Part shown: positions 35,301 through 47,300 of the stretch, one piece after another
How the letters are laid out: the number at the start of each line of letters is the position of its first letter
Numbering within the stretch: the stretch's first letter is position 1
Source: Struthidea cinerea
Lineage: Eukaryota > Chordata > Aves > Passeriformes > Corcoracidae
Direction: 5' to 3'
DNA: 64,000 nucleotides
NCBI GenBank assembly: GCA_013397865.1
Contig: VZTI01003366.1
Location: forward strand, 1,806,525 to 1,870,524
Program-made: the position numbers and the translations under genes
Notes under the pieces: generated by a model
Told to the model about the DNA's origin: nothing
The model's input: only the letters and a program-made list of their open reading frames with translations
Database searches by the model: none

Positions 35301-38300
35301 TGTACCCAAAAGTTGTGATACAGAAACTCCTCGTTACCGCAGGGTCTCGAAGGCATTCCTTGACCAAAAAGGATGAGACTGCCAAGCCAGAACAGGGAAG
35401 CAATGAGAAGTGTCTGGGTGTAAGGAGAGCACCACTGTCTTATGGAAATAGTTGGGAAGAGAAAAATGACTGTGTGGATCTCACAGACTCCAGCTCAGTC
35501 TCTGACGAGTGGGTTTCACCACCAGAAGCTGATACTTGAAAAGCCTGGGCTGGAAGTAATGGCACTGTGAGCACCACATCTCTGTGCTCAAACCAGGTTT
35601 CCTCACTGCCCCGCTCTCGTACTGATTCTGCATTTAGGTTGTCTCTGGAAGCTCTCTGCAGAGAAAGGGAATGGGAGATGCAGAAATTGAAACAATCTAA
35701 GCCACATCCTGTAAAGCCAGGAACAAATGTTTTGCTTCAGGTGTCTTTAAAAGCGTTATTAAAGGTGTAAATCACTGACCCATTGTGCATATGAATTTTT
35801 TAATCCTTAAATTTTACACTGTAGGCTCAGATTCTTGGTGCTGCCTTTTTCAGATGTAACAGAAGTTTATGTTCTTTTGCTATGCCTTTGTAAGTTTTAG
35901 GTCATGCTTGGGTTCTTAATCATTTTACAATAAGTGAAAAATCCTGTTTTAAAAGCAGGGGAGATATTCTGAGCTAGATGCAAGCATGGAAATGCAACAG
36001 AAATTGTAACTTGAAATTGTATTTTGTAGAAAAAAGATGCCTTTATCTTAAATGCCTTATAATCTTGTGTTTCCTTACAATGTAGTTTAGGGAGCAGACT
36101 GGCAAATTTCTGCTATTTAGAAGTTGCAGTTAATAGCAGTTCAGATTTATGCATTTAAGCCACAGTATTTAGGTAGAGATGGGAGTGGTCCTATTAAAAA
36201 TGTCATATTTCATTACAGGCCACTTTTAATCTGAAGAAAAAAATATATAATTTGGGTTCTTGAGAGTTCTTTTTTTGAGATCTTTGCAGCTGTGTTTTAA
36301 ATTTGTCTTGAAATGAGGTCTATTAACATATTTCTGGGGGTGTGTGGAACTAAGTCTGTGCTGGATTCAACACTGGTTTTAAAAAGTATACAATTAACTT
36401 TTTTTTTCTCCCTCTGTCTTTATTTTAGGGAAAGGGATGTTCTATAAGAAAAATAATGTCTTTTGGTTCAAGGGAGATTGCCTCAGGTATGAGCAGTGCT
36501 GTTAATATGGAATTAATTAAACAATCAGATTCATCACTTCATATCACTTTTTAATGGCTTTTTTTTTCCTTGAAATTATGTTTCTATTTTCTTTTACTAA
36601 AACAGTAATTACTGCTGTATAGTCAGTGTTATTTCTAATACATGGCAAGTTTGAAGAGTTTTAAAAGTAATTTGTGATTTTAGTGTAAAACATGTTGATT
36701 GTAACTTAATTAGAATTTATGATATTTCATTGTCTTAAAATCTTGATCCCAGGTTATTTTTATAGTTGCTCTTGCACTTTGGATAATCCACATTTTCTGT
36801 GGTGGTTAATAAATTTTGCCTTTCAGCTTAATCCAGAAAGAATATTCTTGTTGAACCAACCACTAAAGTTTAACTGGTATTTTTGTTGCTTTTTGTCCCT
36901 TTTAACCACATAATTTTGTTCTATGGGAAGTAGAATGGAATCTAAAAAGCTTATATGAGTAGAAGCTAGAGGTGGATCAGTAGGAAGATAAATACTTTTT
37001 TATAAAAAAAGGGTGTCTTTGGCTGTGCAAACCCATCAGACTCTTTGCTGCTCTAGTCCTAGCTGGCTTAAAAACAGATTTTAGTTTTTTAAATGGAAAG
37101 CTGTTACATGTTCGATTTTTAAAAATTGTTACTATTACTATTTTTATTTTATTTTTCAAACCTGACAACAGTGTTTTCTTTTCTTCTCTAACACTTCCTA
37201 GATGACCCATCTCAACCAAGGCTAACACAGGTTTTAGAACATGAGACATCTCCTCCACATGCATTTAGAGCATCATCTGAGATGGCCTCTGGTTCACCGA
37301 AGAGCCCAGCTGTTCCTTCACACTTCTTTAAGGTGTCCTTTGGGATACCCAAACAAAGAGACTGTCCTGGGAAAAGAAAACACACTGCCATGAGTGTGGA
37401 TGTAGATAGTTCTGATCAATCTGAAGTGAATGACCCTGCTTTTAGTAGATCATCTTCAAAATGCAGAAATAGGAGGTCTGACTTTGTAAAAAATATCTTT
37501 TTAACGTCTCCTTATGATGATGTTCTGCAACTCAAGGAGCCTGCTGCCCTGTCTAGACATGATTTGACTCCTTCAGAGGAATTCCTCAACTCAAGTAATG
37601 AAAAGGAGAAAAATAATTACTCCGCTGTAGGTTTGTCATCTTCATATTCTGCACACAGTCCTGCTAAAAATAACCACATTTCTGTTGTGGATACCAAAGA
37701 GAATCAATTGCAGCTGGCTAACTCATGCTTTTTCTTGGAGAAGTCCCTTCCTATTTCTCAGGAAAAAAGTACTGTGTTGCCTTCTCCCCACCACACACAA
37801 ACAAAAGGCATGAAATCCCCTCTCCAGGTTGCTGGCTTATCTCAGGTATGTGATGTTAAGAAAGAGCAAGATAAAAGACCAGAAAGACATGAACGGAATA
37901 AAGGATACATTATTCAACCCAGCAACAGTTTTTCAAATACAAACCACAAGGTTTCTGAAAATACTCCTGATTCTAGCAGAATGGAAATCTCTGGGAAACT
38001 TGGACTGTCCCCAGAGACTGGTAAAAGCATTCCCCCTTCATTGCATTTGAAAGAATCTTTCATGGACAGCGGCCACGAGTCTTCACAAACTTCAGGAGAA
38101 CTAGAAGTTAAAAGGAACTTTACAGACAAGTCCAAGCTGGACAGAAATTTGCAAAGCAGCTCTGAGAGTGAAGATGACATTTTGGAATCCATTCTAGTTG
38201 ATGATGATGATGACGAAGAAGAAGTATTAATGCCACTGCAAAAAATTCTCAGTTCAGGTCACAAACCACAGGCAAGAACCCTGGAAGACTCTATTGACAG

Positions 38301-41300
38301 TTTCTCTCAGGACACCGTAACTCCATTACTGAAGCTTCATGTAAGTGGCTAAAAACCAAAAAAGCATGTTCTTTCAAGTATTCTTTTATGGATGTTCTCT
38401 GCAAGAAAAATAATATATATTTTAGCACAGTGCAAGGCTCAGTGAGTGCTAAGTTATTACCCCATGTTTCAAATTTTAGGAGGATGAAGTTTTATGTGTT
38501 AGGTACCCACCAAAACACAGACAGAGGCCTTTGTGAATGAAGACCTCTCATACTCAAAAATCAGATTATCTCCAGCCTTCCCTGTTCCACACAGACAGCA
38601 ACTTGTTCAGGTGTTCTGGAGAACTAATTTCTGCTATTTGGTTCATTTTACAAACAAATAACAAGTTGCTCCAGCAGCTGAGATGTCCAGTAGTCTTCTA
38701 GTACCTATTCCACTACCTTGCAGGGCACAAACTGTGACTGTTTCTTCTACAAAAATTGAGTAAACCTTGTAGACTCAGTCAAGTTTTTGTCTAAGTGGTG
38801 CCAGTAGAACCCCTTGCTAACAACAGTCAGGATGTGTGTGACTGATTGGTAGTAGTTGCTTTACATTAATTTTAATTTAATTATTAATTATTTAATTAAT
38901 TAATTTAATTTTAATTCTGCACCAAGACTCAGCCACCTCTTGCTGATTCGCATTACACCCGTTAAAGCTACAGCAGAGTATAATGAGATAGCAGATAATC
39001 AGCTTTGTTATGTTGTGTTTTTATATGATTTTGTCCCTTCATAGTGCATGATAATTCAGAATTACTTGCCTGGGAAACTGGTTACTTCGCTTAAGGGTCC
39101 TGTGCTGCTGTACAGTTACAATGTAGTTGGAGCGGGGATGTGCTTGTTACTGTGCTTGTCCTGGGAATGGCTGAAAGATGGTTTGTGCAGCCAGATTGAT
39201 TTAGCTGTGTGCCTTCTGGTGGTTTTTAGGAGTTCTGTTTTTGCTTCCCCCCCGCTAAAGTTAGGAGGTTATGTTTAGAAGATGTGTGCAGTCTAATGTT
39301 TTTGTTTTCCTAGTCAGGTAAGATTTTTATGAGCCGAAGTTAACTGGAGGAAATTGATGTAGACATTCAGAGATCTGTGTGCTAGACTCCAGTCATATAT
39401 CCTTGACACAGTCTGTGATTGTCAGAGATCTGCATATGAGTAAGTGTGGTGTTTTCTTTGAGGTTGTATTTCATGGAAATTGGAAGTATTTTAGGATTTC
39501 AAAAAGCTGAATGAATTCTGATCACAAGGGATAGATGACGTGTTTGAATCCCTGTGTACAGGATATTATGATGATGAATTGGTCCGTATTTTTAAAAATT
39601 AGCTCAACTGTTCAATAAGAGCTTGTCAAATAGGTAGTGATTTTGAAGTTTTATTGTAAAACAATGTTTTAATAGGGGAGGTCCTGCAGTAGGTCTTAGT
39701 GTGGCATTCCTGACAGTTGGTACAGGTTGGAAATGGCTGTATTTAAACAAAGAGATTTTGTACTGAGCCTGGCTGGTTTGGAATTAATTTCCTTCATAAC
39801 AGCTGTATGGTGCTGTGTGTTTTAGACAAAACCAGTGTTGGTAATAGACCAGTCTTCTACCTATTGTGGAGCAGTACTTGCGCAGCCTCAAGGCTTTGTC
39901 TTCTTCCCATGCTGCCCCCATAGAGCAGACAAAAAGCTGGGAGGGAACAGAGCCTGGAGAGCAGACCCCAGATGACCAAAGGGATATATTCCATGCCACA
40001 TAATGCCATGCTCAGCAATCAGAACCAAGTGGGGGGGCTGGTCTGGCATGTAGCCATTGCTCAGAGTAGCTGGGCATTCTTCTGTTTGTGAGAGGCGCCG
40101 AGTGACTGCCTTTGAATCACTTCTTTTCTTGCTTATCCCTTTTCCCTTATTAAACTGTTGTTATCTTGACCCATGAATTCTCTTACCTTTGCTTTTCTTG
40201 CTTTTCTTTTTACTGCCTTGCACCGCTGTCTGGGGAAATGACCAAGCTGTGTGGTGCTTAGCTGCTGGCTGGGGTCAGCCCATCACTAGTTCTTAGAGTG
40301 GAAAACAAACACAGAATACCTGTATAATTTCTCTGTTCTACCTCCCCCTCTCCTCATGTTTTTCAATCTCTGATAGGGTTTATTTGTTGACTGAGTTACT
40401 ATCTCTATGGGCAGATGCTGAACAGTCATAATTATTTAATCTGTTCTTATGATTCTGTAATCAAGAGTGTTGCAGATCAGACTTGTGTGGTTTCATACGT
40501 ATTTCACAATCTCAGCCAGCATGAATACCTAATTAATGGTTAAGCCTGATAAACACATGCGGCCTAGATCAAATGCTTGTGGGATGTGCGTGTGACCGCA
40601 ACATTTGGCCTGGCCTGTTCCTGGTATAATTATTGGTCAAGCAAGACAAAATAGTTCAGAACTGTCCCAGCATTTCCATGACCATGGTTTTTGCATATAC
40701 TGACATTCTTCCCTTGTAAGAAGGGCCATATGTGCACATTGGAATAAAGTTTTGATTCCTCGGTTGTTCAACAGTTACTTGACACATATTAACCAAATAT
40801 AAAATAAGCTAAGAAGTCTTCAGCTTTCCTACAGGATTTCCCACACAAAGACGTGCTGCTTGTTACATTTAAAAGGTAGCTGAATACCAGGGTGGTGTCA
40901 GAGGGGCTGTGCTTGTCCAAAGAATGGAATCACGGCCATAAAAGATTTCAAATCTGTTGTCTGCTACAAGCTGAATAAAAGACTGGCTACTGAAAAACAA
41001 ACCACTAGCAAAATTTGTTAAAACTTTGTGTGTTTTGTTTGTGGTTTTTTTAAATTCTGTTTATTAGCTCCTTAATTTGGTTTTGTATTGGGATTTTGAT
41101 TGGAAGCTTTGTTTTGTTTGATGAATTCAGACGTGATTTAGCAAACACTGGAATTTCGCCCTCTAGGGACTCTGAAAGTAAAAAAAGGCATTGAATAATT
41201 TTTGGGGTCTCTTGTCTCATGCACAAGAATGGGGATTCCCGGGGTCTCAGTGGATGATAATAATAGTAAAGCTGTGAGGTGAAAGGCTTCTGATGGTAAT

Positions 41301-44300
41301 GCTCTTTGTGAAGGTTAGATGAAGGTCATCTAACAGGCATGCAGAGACTCGCTTCATTGTTCAGATCCATTGTGAAGCAGTTATTGCTAAATTAGTCATT
41401 GAGAGAGATTTGACCATTATGTAAAATTGTCAAGGGACTGAGAAACCTAAACTGTTAATCATCCTGTTTTGCACAGTCTCCTTTAGGTTTATATCTGCCT
41501 GTAAAATATCATTAAAATTGGAAGAGGTTTCTATTTTGATTATGTTTTTTGTCTAATAATGAATTGATGGCTTATGGTGTTTTTTCAATGTCTTACTATT
41601 TCATTTACAGCTTTCTAAGGCTCCTATTATAAGCAAGGTGTCATATGTGAACAGCTTAGATCATCTCTTGAAGGAGAAAGAAGAATCTAGAAGGTTTGTT
41701 TCTTAAAGCTGGTTTGAAAAGTGTGGGATGGTGCTGTAGAAGCTCAGATTTGCCTTGTCTCCCCAGAACTGATGGAGTTTGATGAGCAGCAAGCTAAGCT
41801 TTGCCTGCTGATGCCACCAACATGCAACTGAACTGACAGGACCTACATGTGTTGCTTAAACAGTAAAAGCTGAATGACAGGTTCCTTCCAAGCAACAAGG
41901 AGTGATTTGTGATACATCTGTTTACCCCTGAAGAGCCAGGCTAAATTTACTGATGCCTTTGTTTTAGGTCACTGAGCCAGCTAGCAGCTGCTGGTCAGGC
42001 ATGAAATAGAAATATTTATGTAGACTGACTGTGCTAGTTTTTTCAAAAGCATTTGTAGCTCGGTTTTGGTTCCTGAAGTTGTGCAGTTGTCTGAGTAGTT
42101 ACACAGGTCAGTGAACAGAGCTAATGAGTATTCTTACAAGAGATCATTCGGGTAAGAAGTGAAATGTGGTTTATGTGTTAATGGCAAATGGTGGTGATGG
42201 GTGTATGTGTTTAGCTGTTTATGTGATTAACTGTTTTGATTACAGAATCTGACCCTGGTAACTATGGGCTGGCTGCCCATGGAGTAGCAGATACTCCTGT
42301 AACTAATACTGTTTAACAAATAAAATACTTGTTTGGTGCTTAGAAAAAAATTAACATTCAGCCACAAGATTGAAAATTTTGTGCAATTACAAAAACTTTA
42401 TCAGAAGTTGGTTGAGTGTATTCGTGTCTGACAAACCAGTGATTGATTGTGCTGTTGGAAATTCATTAAGTTTGGGAAACTTTGTGTCTTGGAATAGCAG
42501 GACGCTTGGGTTTTACACAGGTGCAACATCTTGTGTGCTTTTGCCTTGTGTAACTGGCTCCCAACTCCAGGGTTCACATTCAGAGCTTGGATTTTGTTGA
42601 TTTTGTTGTAAATATTAAATGGTGATGATATGCTCTGCTGCTGCTGTTATTTCAGGTTAGAGGAAATAGAGAAACGGTTACAGGAAGACATAGAAAGAGA
42701 GGACAACGCTTCAGATGGAGAAAATGAGGACAATGCCGGTGGAGATGATCTCTCGGAAGAACATAGGTCCTTGCAACTCCAAAACCAATTAAATCTTGTT
42801 CTTTGCTTTTCTAGCCTTTTTTCCCCCCTAACCTCTCTGTTTCCAACAATTGTTAGTATGTTTAATGAGAACCATTTTTAAATCTTTTGGGGTTGGGTGG
42901 ATTTCCTTGGGTGCGACTGTATTCTAACAATTCAGCTTTCACATGAGACTGATGTGTTCATTACCTGCAAATAACTGTCTCGAGCAGCAAATAGCTTCTC
43001 AGTGTTTGAACTGATCAAAGCAATTTTGAATTTTACAGGGCATTTATAAAGAGATTTTCGGTAGCAACTTATGTCATACCTGACAACCACCCTGGAGAAG
43101 AAATATTTGATTTATCAGCATCTGGGAAAATTTTCACTCAACATAACCTTGACTTGAGGAATTTTCACCTCATCCCTCAAAATCCTATAGAAAATCTGCT
43201 TCTTAAGTAAGAATATCCTCTTCACTTTATTGTATTTACTTGTACAATTTTGTTTTTCATTTTAGCACTTTTAAGGTATTGTTTTAGCTTTGCATGCAAA
43301 TGAGCTCTGTCTTAGTAAATAGGCAAGACTGACTGCCTTTCCCTGGAATTTTCCTTTCTGAGTTAGCTTTACAGAACAGTAAATTGTAACTTGAAGCTTC
43401 CTTCTTTCCTCCTCTGGAGTTCTTGAAAAACCTCTTAAATGAGACATGAGGAAAACCAGCTGTCCTGGCCTCTTCCATATTTCTACCACACTGGGCTATC
43501 GTTGATAACCTTACCAGTTTGTGGAAGACAAATGCAGAAGTGACACGTTATAATGAACACAAGCTTAACTATCCCCAGACTGAAAGACCTTTGTGGTTAC
43601 CTATTTGTGACCTTCTAGTGTTACATTATGTCTGCTGAAAGACTTTTGGTGCTTCCGTCCTGGGTAGGCCTGGGAGTTGAGGCTTCATCTAATGAGGATT
43701 GCAGAGGGTCAGGATCTCTGACATCTGTTCAGTTCAGTCACTGAGCCACCTATGTCTGTGTGTACATAAACAACTGCTCAGGCATTTCTGCTCTATATTT
43801 ATGAGGCTCTTGGACTACAAATAGCTGGACAAATTCTTGTCTAGTGCCACAAGTGTAAATCCTGAAAATTTCTGGTTATTTCATTTGGTGTTTTGGTACC
43901 AGAGGAACTGAGAGAATTCAGTTACTCTTAAAGGATTTTATATACATGTGTATGTGCAATTGTGGGTGTGAAGAGGAGGAGAGTAACTTTTCATCTCTTG
44001 AGGAACTGGTGTTTGTGACACACTCCTTTGGCTTCAGGCCTTTCTGTTAATATGTTTTGGAGATCACAAGGATATGAGCTTCAAAAGCATCTTGTAAATC
44101 AGTGACTGGAGGAATGAGAATTAAACTAATCATCCCTTGCAGAAGGCAATTATGCTTTAATTGCTTATGCATTCTGCCCCATTGGCACAGCTGGCACGTA
44201 CTGGCTGCCCAGTTGGCACATGGAGGTCTTACCAGTAAGGCAGGTAGAGGGTATATGTAGGAGTTAGGACACAGATCTCTCGACAGATTTACCTGATTTA

Positions 44301-47300
44301 GTAGATAGAATAGAGGAGACTAAAGAAGGGTATGTGGGAAACTGGGTATCTTTGATTCAGCTGCTTATGACATCCCTAGCTTTCTGAAGAAGAATCACAG
44401 AATATCCTGAGTTAGGAGGAACCCACAAGGATCATTGGGTCCAACTCTTACGTGAATGGTCCATATAGGATTTGAACCCATGACGTTGGTGTTATCAGCA
44501 CCCTGCTCTGACCAACTGAGCTCATCCCTGTGACTAAAGCTACAGTAATTCAGTAATAGCAATGGCGCACTTTCTGTTCTTCCAACAACTACTGTTTGCA
44601 CCCCACAAATTTGCACAGTGCAATTGGCCTGTTGGATTTTAATTGTTAGTTTGCTTCCAGACCCTTTCTTTAAAAGGGTATTTTAAAATTTTTGAAAACA
44701 ATGTTTTTTCTCTCTCCGTCTGCAAGTGTTGGTAAAGGTCATTGGACAGTTAAAAATCTTATTTAATGGTCTCATTGAGCATAGCAGCCTGTCAGTGTAG
44801 TCAGGCATAGTGGTTCATAGTACAATAGTGTAAATCAATGTTTGTTTGAAACAATTATTTCCTAATAATACAGATGTTTCCAGACTGTATAGTATGGCTT
44901 TCTAGAGAGAAAGGTAGTTGTTCTAAATGATGTGTGTAAATTTGATTGCTATGAAAAGTCAAGGTTTGATTACTGTGGCATTTTATGTAAGTAGTAGCAT
45001 GAGAATAACATGTTATTCAGAGCTTTCTTTGCTGTTGATGATGATCTGAGGGGTGAGAAAGTTCTTACGTTTTTGTGAAAGTGATGATTCAACCACTAAT
45101 TGATTATTATCCTCTTTCCTTGCCCCCATTTTTCTCTTACAGTTCTGGTGTAATGCAGCAGCTTTCTTTAGCTGTTAATGGTTTTCTGAGTTCTGCTTAC
45201 AGTTGCATATTGTGTCCCATACCAATTCTAAAGTGGCTTTTCCAGGTAAGTCTGTGCTATTCACACAGTTATAATAACTCTGTGCATGTATAGTATTTTT
45301 CCTGGAAGCCAGTTGAAGAAGTTTGTGAATCTGTTCCATTAACAACTTTTAGATCAGATATTACTTTTTTTTTCCTGGGTTCTGATTTGTTCTCCGATCT
45401 GAAATACTTTGATTGTCACTACGGGTAAAACAAGAGAGAGCCTTTTCTCCACACTCTGAGTGAATGCAAAGCTGCATGTCCCTGTCCATATATGCTACTG
45501 CACTGAAAAAGGACACAGTAGGTGAGGAGAGATACTGTGGGCCAAATCATGAGCAAATGCTAATCTTATTTCCTTCCACCCTTAGAGAAACAATACATGC
45601 TGCAGTATGCAAAAGTACCATTTTCTACATATATCACCTTCTAAATCATCAGTGATACCAGCATTATCAGATAATTTTCATTTGGAAAAGGTACCTTATG
45701 GCTCAGGAAGAAGCCTGGAGTCATTCTCAAAGGAAGTGTGGTTACTCTCTCCTTTCAAGATGTCTATGTCAGTGTTTCAATCCCCAGGAATTAACACAGT
45801 GCTGTTACTCACAAAAATGCCCTCCTCCAGTTTCCATTCTGTTATTATTTGCCACATTCTAACTGCACCTGAAACAAAAAAGAAATCTGGACCACCTGGG
45901 AAATTGTAGCTTCAGTCTATTGGCTGCCTTTCTACATTTGCCAAAAGCAAAACATTTTGCTCTTCCATGTCCTTTCCTCCAGCCAGTAAAAAATTGCTTT
46001 CCCCCTTTCCGTGAGCTCTGGTGTTCCTCTAATAAGGAAGAAGTGTGAGCCAATTCAGATCACTTACAGAGCAGGAAATTGTCCAGCACCTGGGGGAGAA
46101 AAAGAAGTTTTTGTTGAGCCAGTGGAGTGCTCCAAGAAACCTGAACTGTACTTCATAGTCATGTTTTTATAGTTAAGAGTTATGTGGAAAAACTAAGTAT
46201 TCATTGTTTGGGTTTAGTATCGCATATGCCCAACTTGCATGTGACTGGAAAAGGGTGTAGTTAACTCTGTTGCCTCTGCTCCTGCTTAGGGACCTCAATT
46301 TGACCACAGATGCAAATGGGTTCCAAAGGGGTTCTGTTCTCGTAACCCTCAGAACTTTTTTAAATCAACATGGGGTTACAGCATTCTGATACTGTAAATA
46401 ATTAATTTTAAAATATTCATATAGTCTTTGCGCTGTTTGAAATAATGTTCACAGTATTCTGTTCTCATTGGCGTATCTTGCTTTAGAGGCTTTGGGGTTA
46501 AGTTTTTTTGTTTGTTTGTTTTTTAATCTGTTACTCATTTTACTCTGCTGAGAAGTTTGGTGTTGTTTTTGTTCTGGTTTGATGTGGGATTTTTTTTCTA
46601 ATTAAAAGAAAACTGATGCCGTCCTGCAGCTTGGTTTTTGATGTGTAGCTTCTTCTCTCTTCACAGATGATGTCTATTCATCCTGACTATTGTGTTTCCA
46701 CCCGGATCTTAGACAGATTGATGGAGATAACACTAAAAAACTGTAAGTATTTGAAGGATGGAAAACTGACCACCTGAATGAAAGCACTTCTCCTTTGTTC
46801 AGTTTATAAAAGTATTAGTGAGGAAGTAAAAGGCATTAGTTCTGTGGGATGATTTTGGGTGAATTTAGGCTCTTTTCTTACTACTGTAATGTAGAAATGC
46901 TGGGGATTGGCCTTCACTGAGTGTGTGCAACCACAGTATGCGGTCCTGGCACGTACCTCCAAAGCAGTGCATCCAGTACAGAGCCTTTTAAACTCACTTC
47001 TGGTATTTCTCAAATAGAGTTGACCTGAAGAGAAGCCCAGTCTGCTCAAAAGTTTGCCCTCCTTTTCATCTTTTACTTTGGATGATGCGGACATTTGTAG
47101 CTTAGGGACTACAAGATGTTTTTCACATTGTCATACCCAGTATGTAGCACTTCATGATTTACTTTCCAGATAGATGACAAAAGTGAAGTGAATCATACAC
47201 CTGCACAGAAACACTTTGAAGGATCTGCTTCAGCCCACAGTGCTGCTAATGTCTTCTGTGTTTTGTTTTCTTCCTTTGTCTGTACTCAAATATTTCTCTA

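Noticed and set aside
42767..42881. Open frame continuing past SLF2 exon 7
   Set aside because: This is intron read-through after the donor at 42767. Exon 8 joins in phase and matches SLF2.
44457..44529. Candidate functional tRNA-Ile gene (minus strand)
   Set aside because: The stem halves do not pair well at the acceptor end, and a CR1-like tail follows directly, so it is the head of a SINE.
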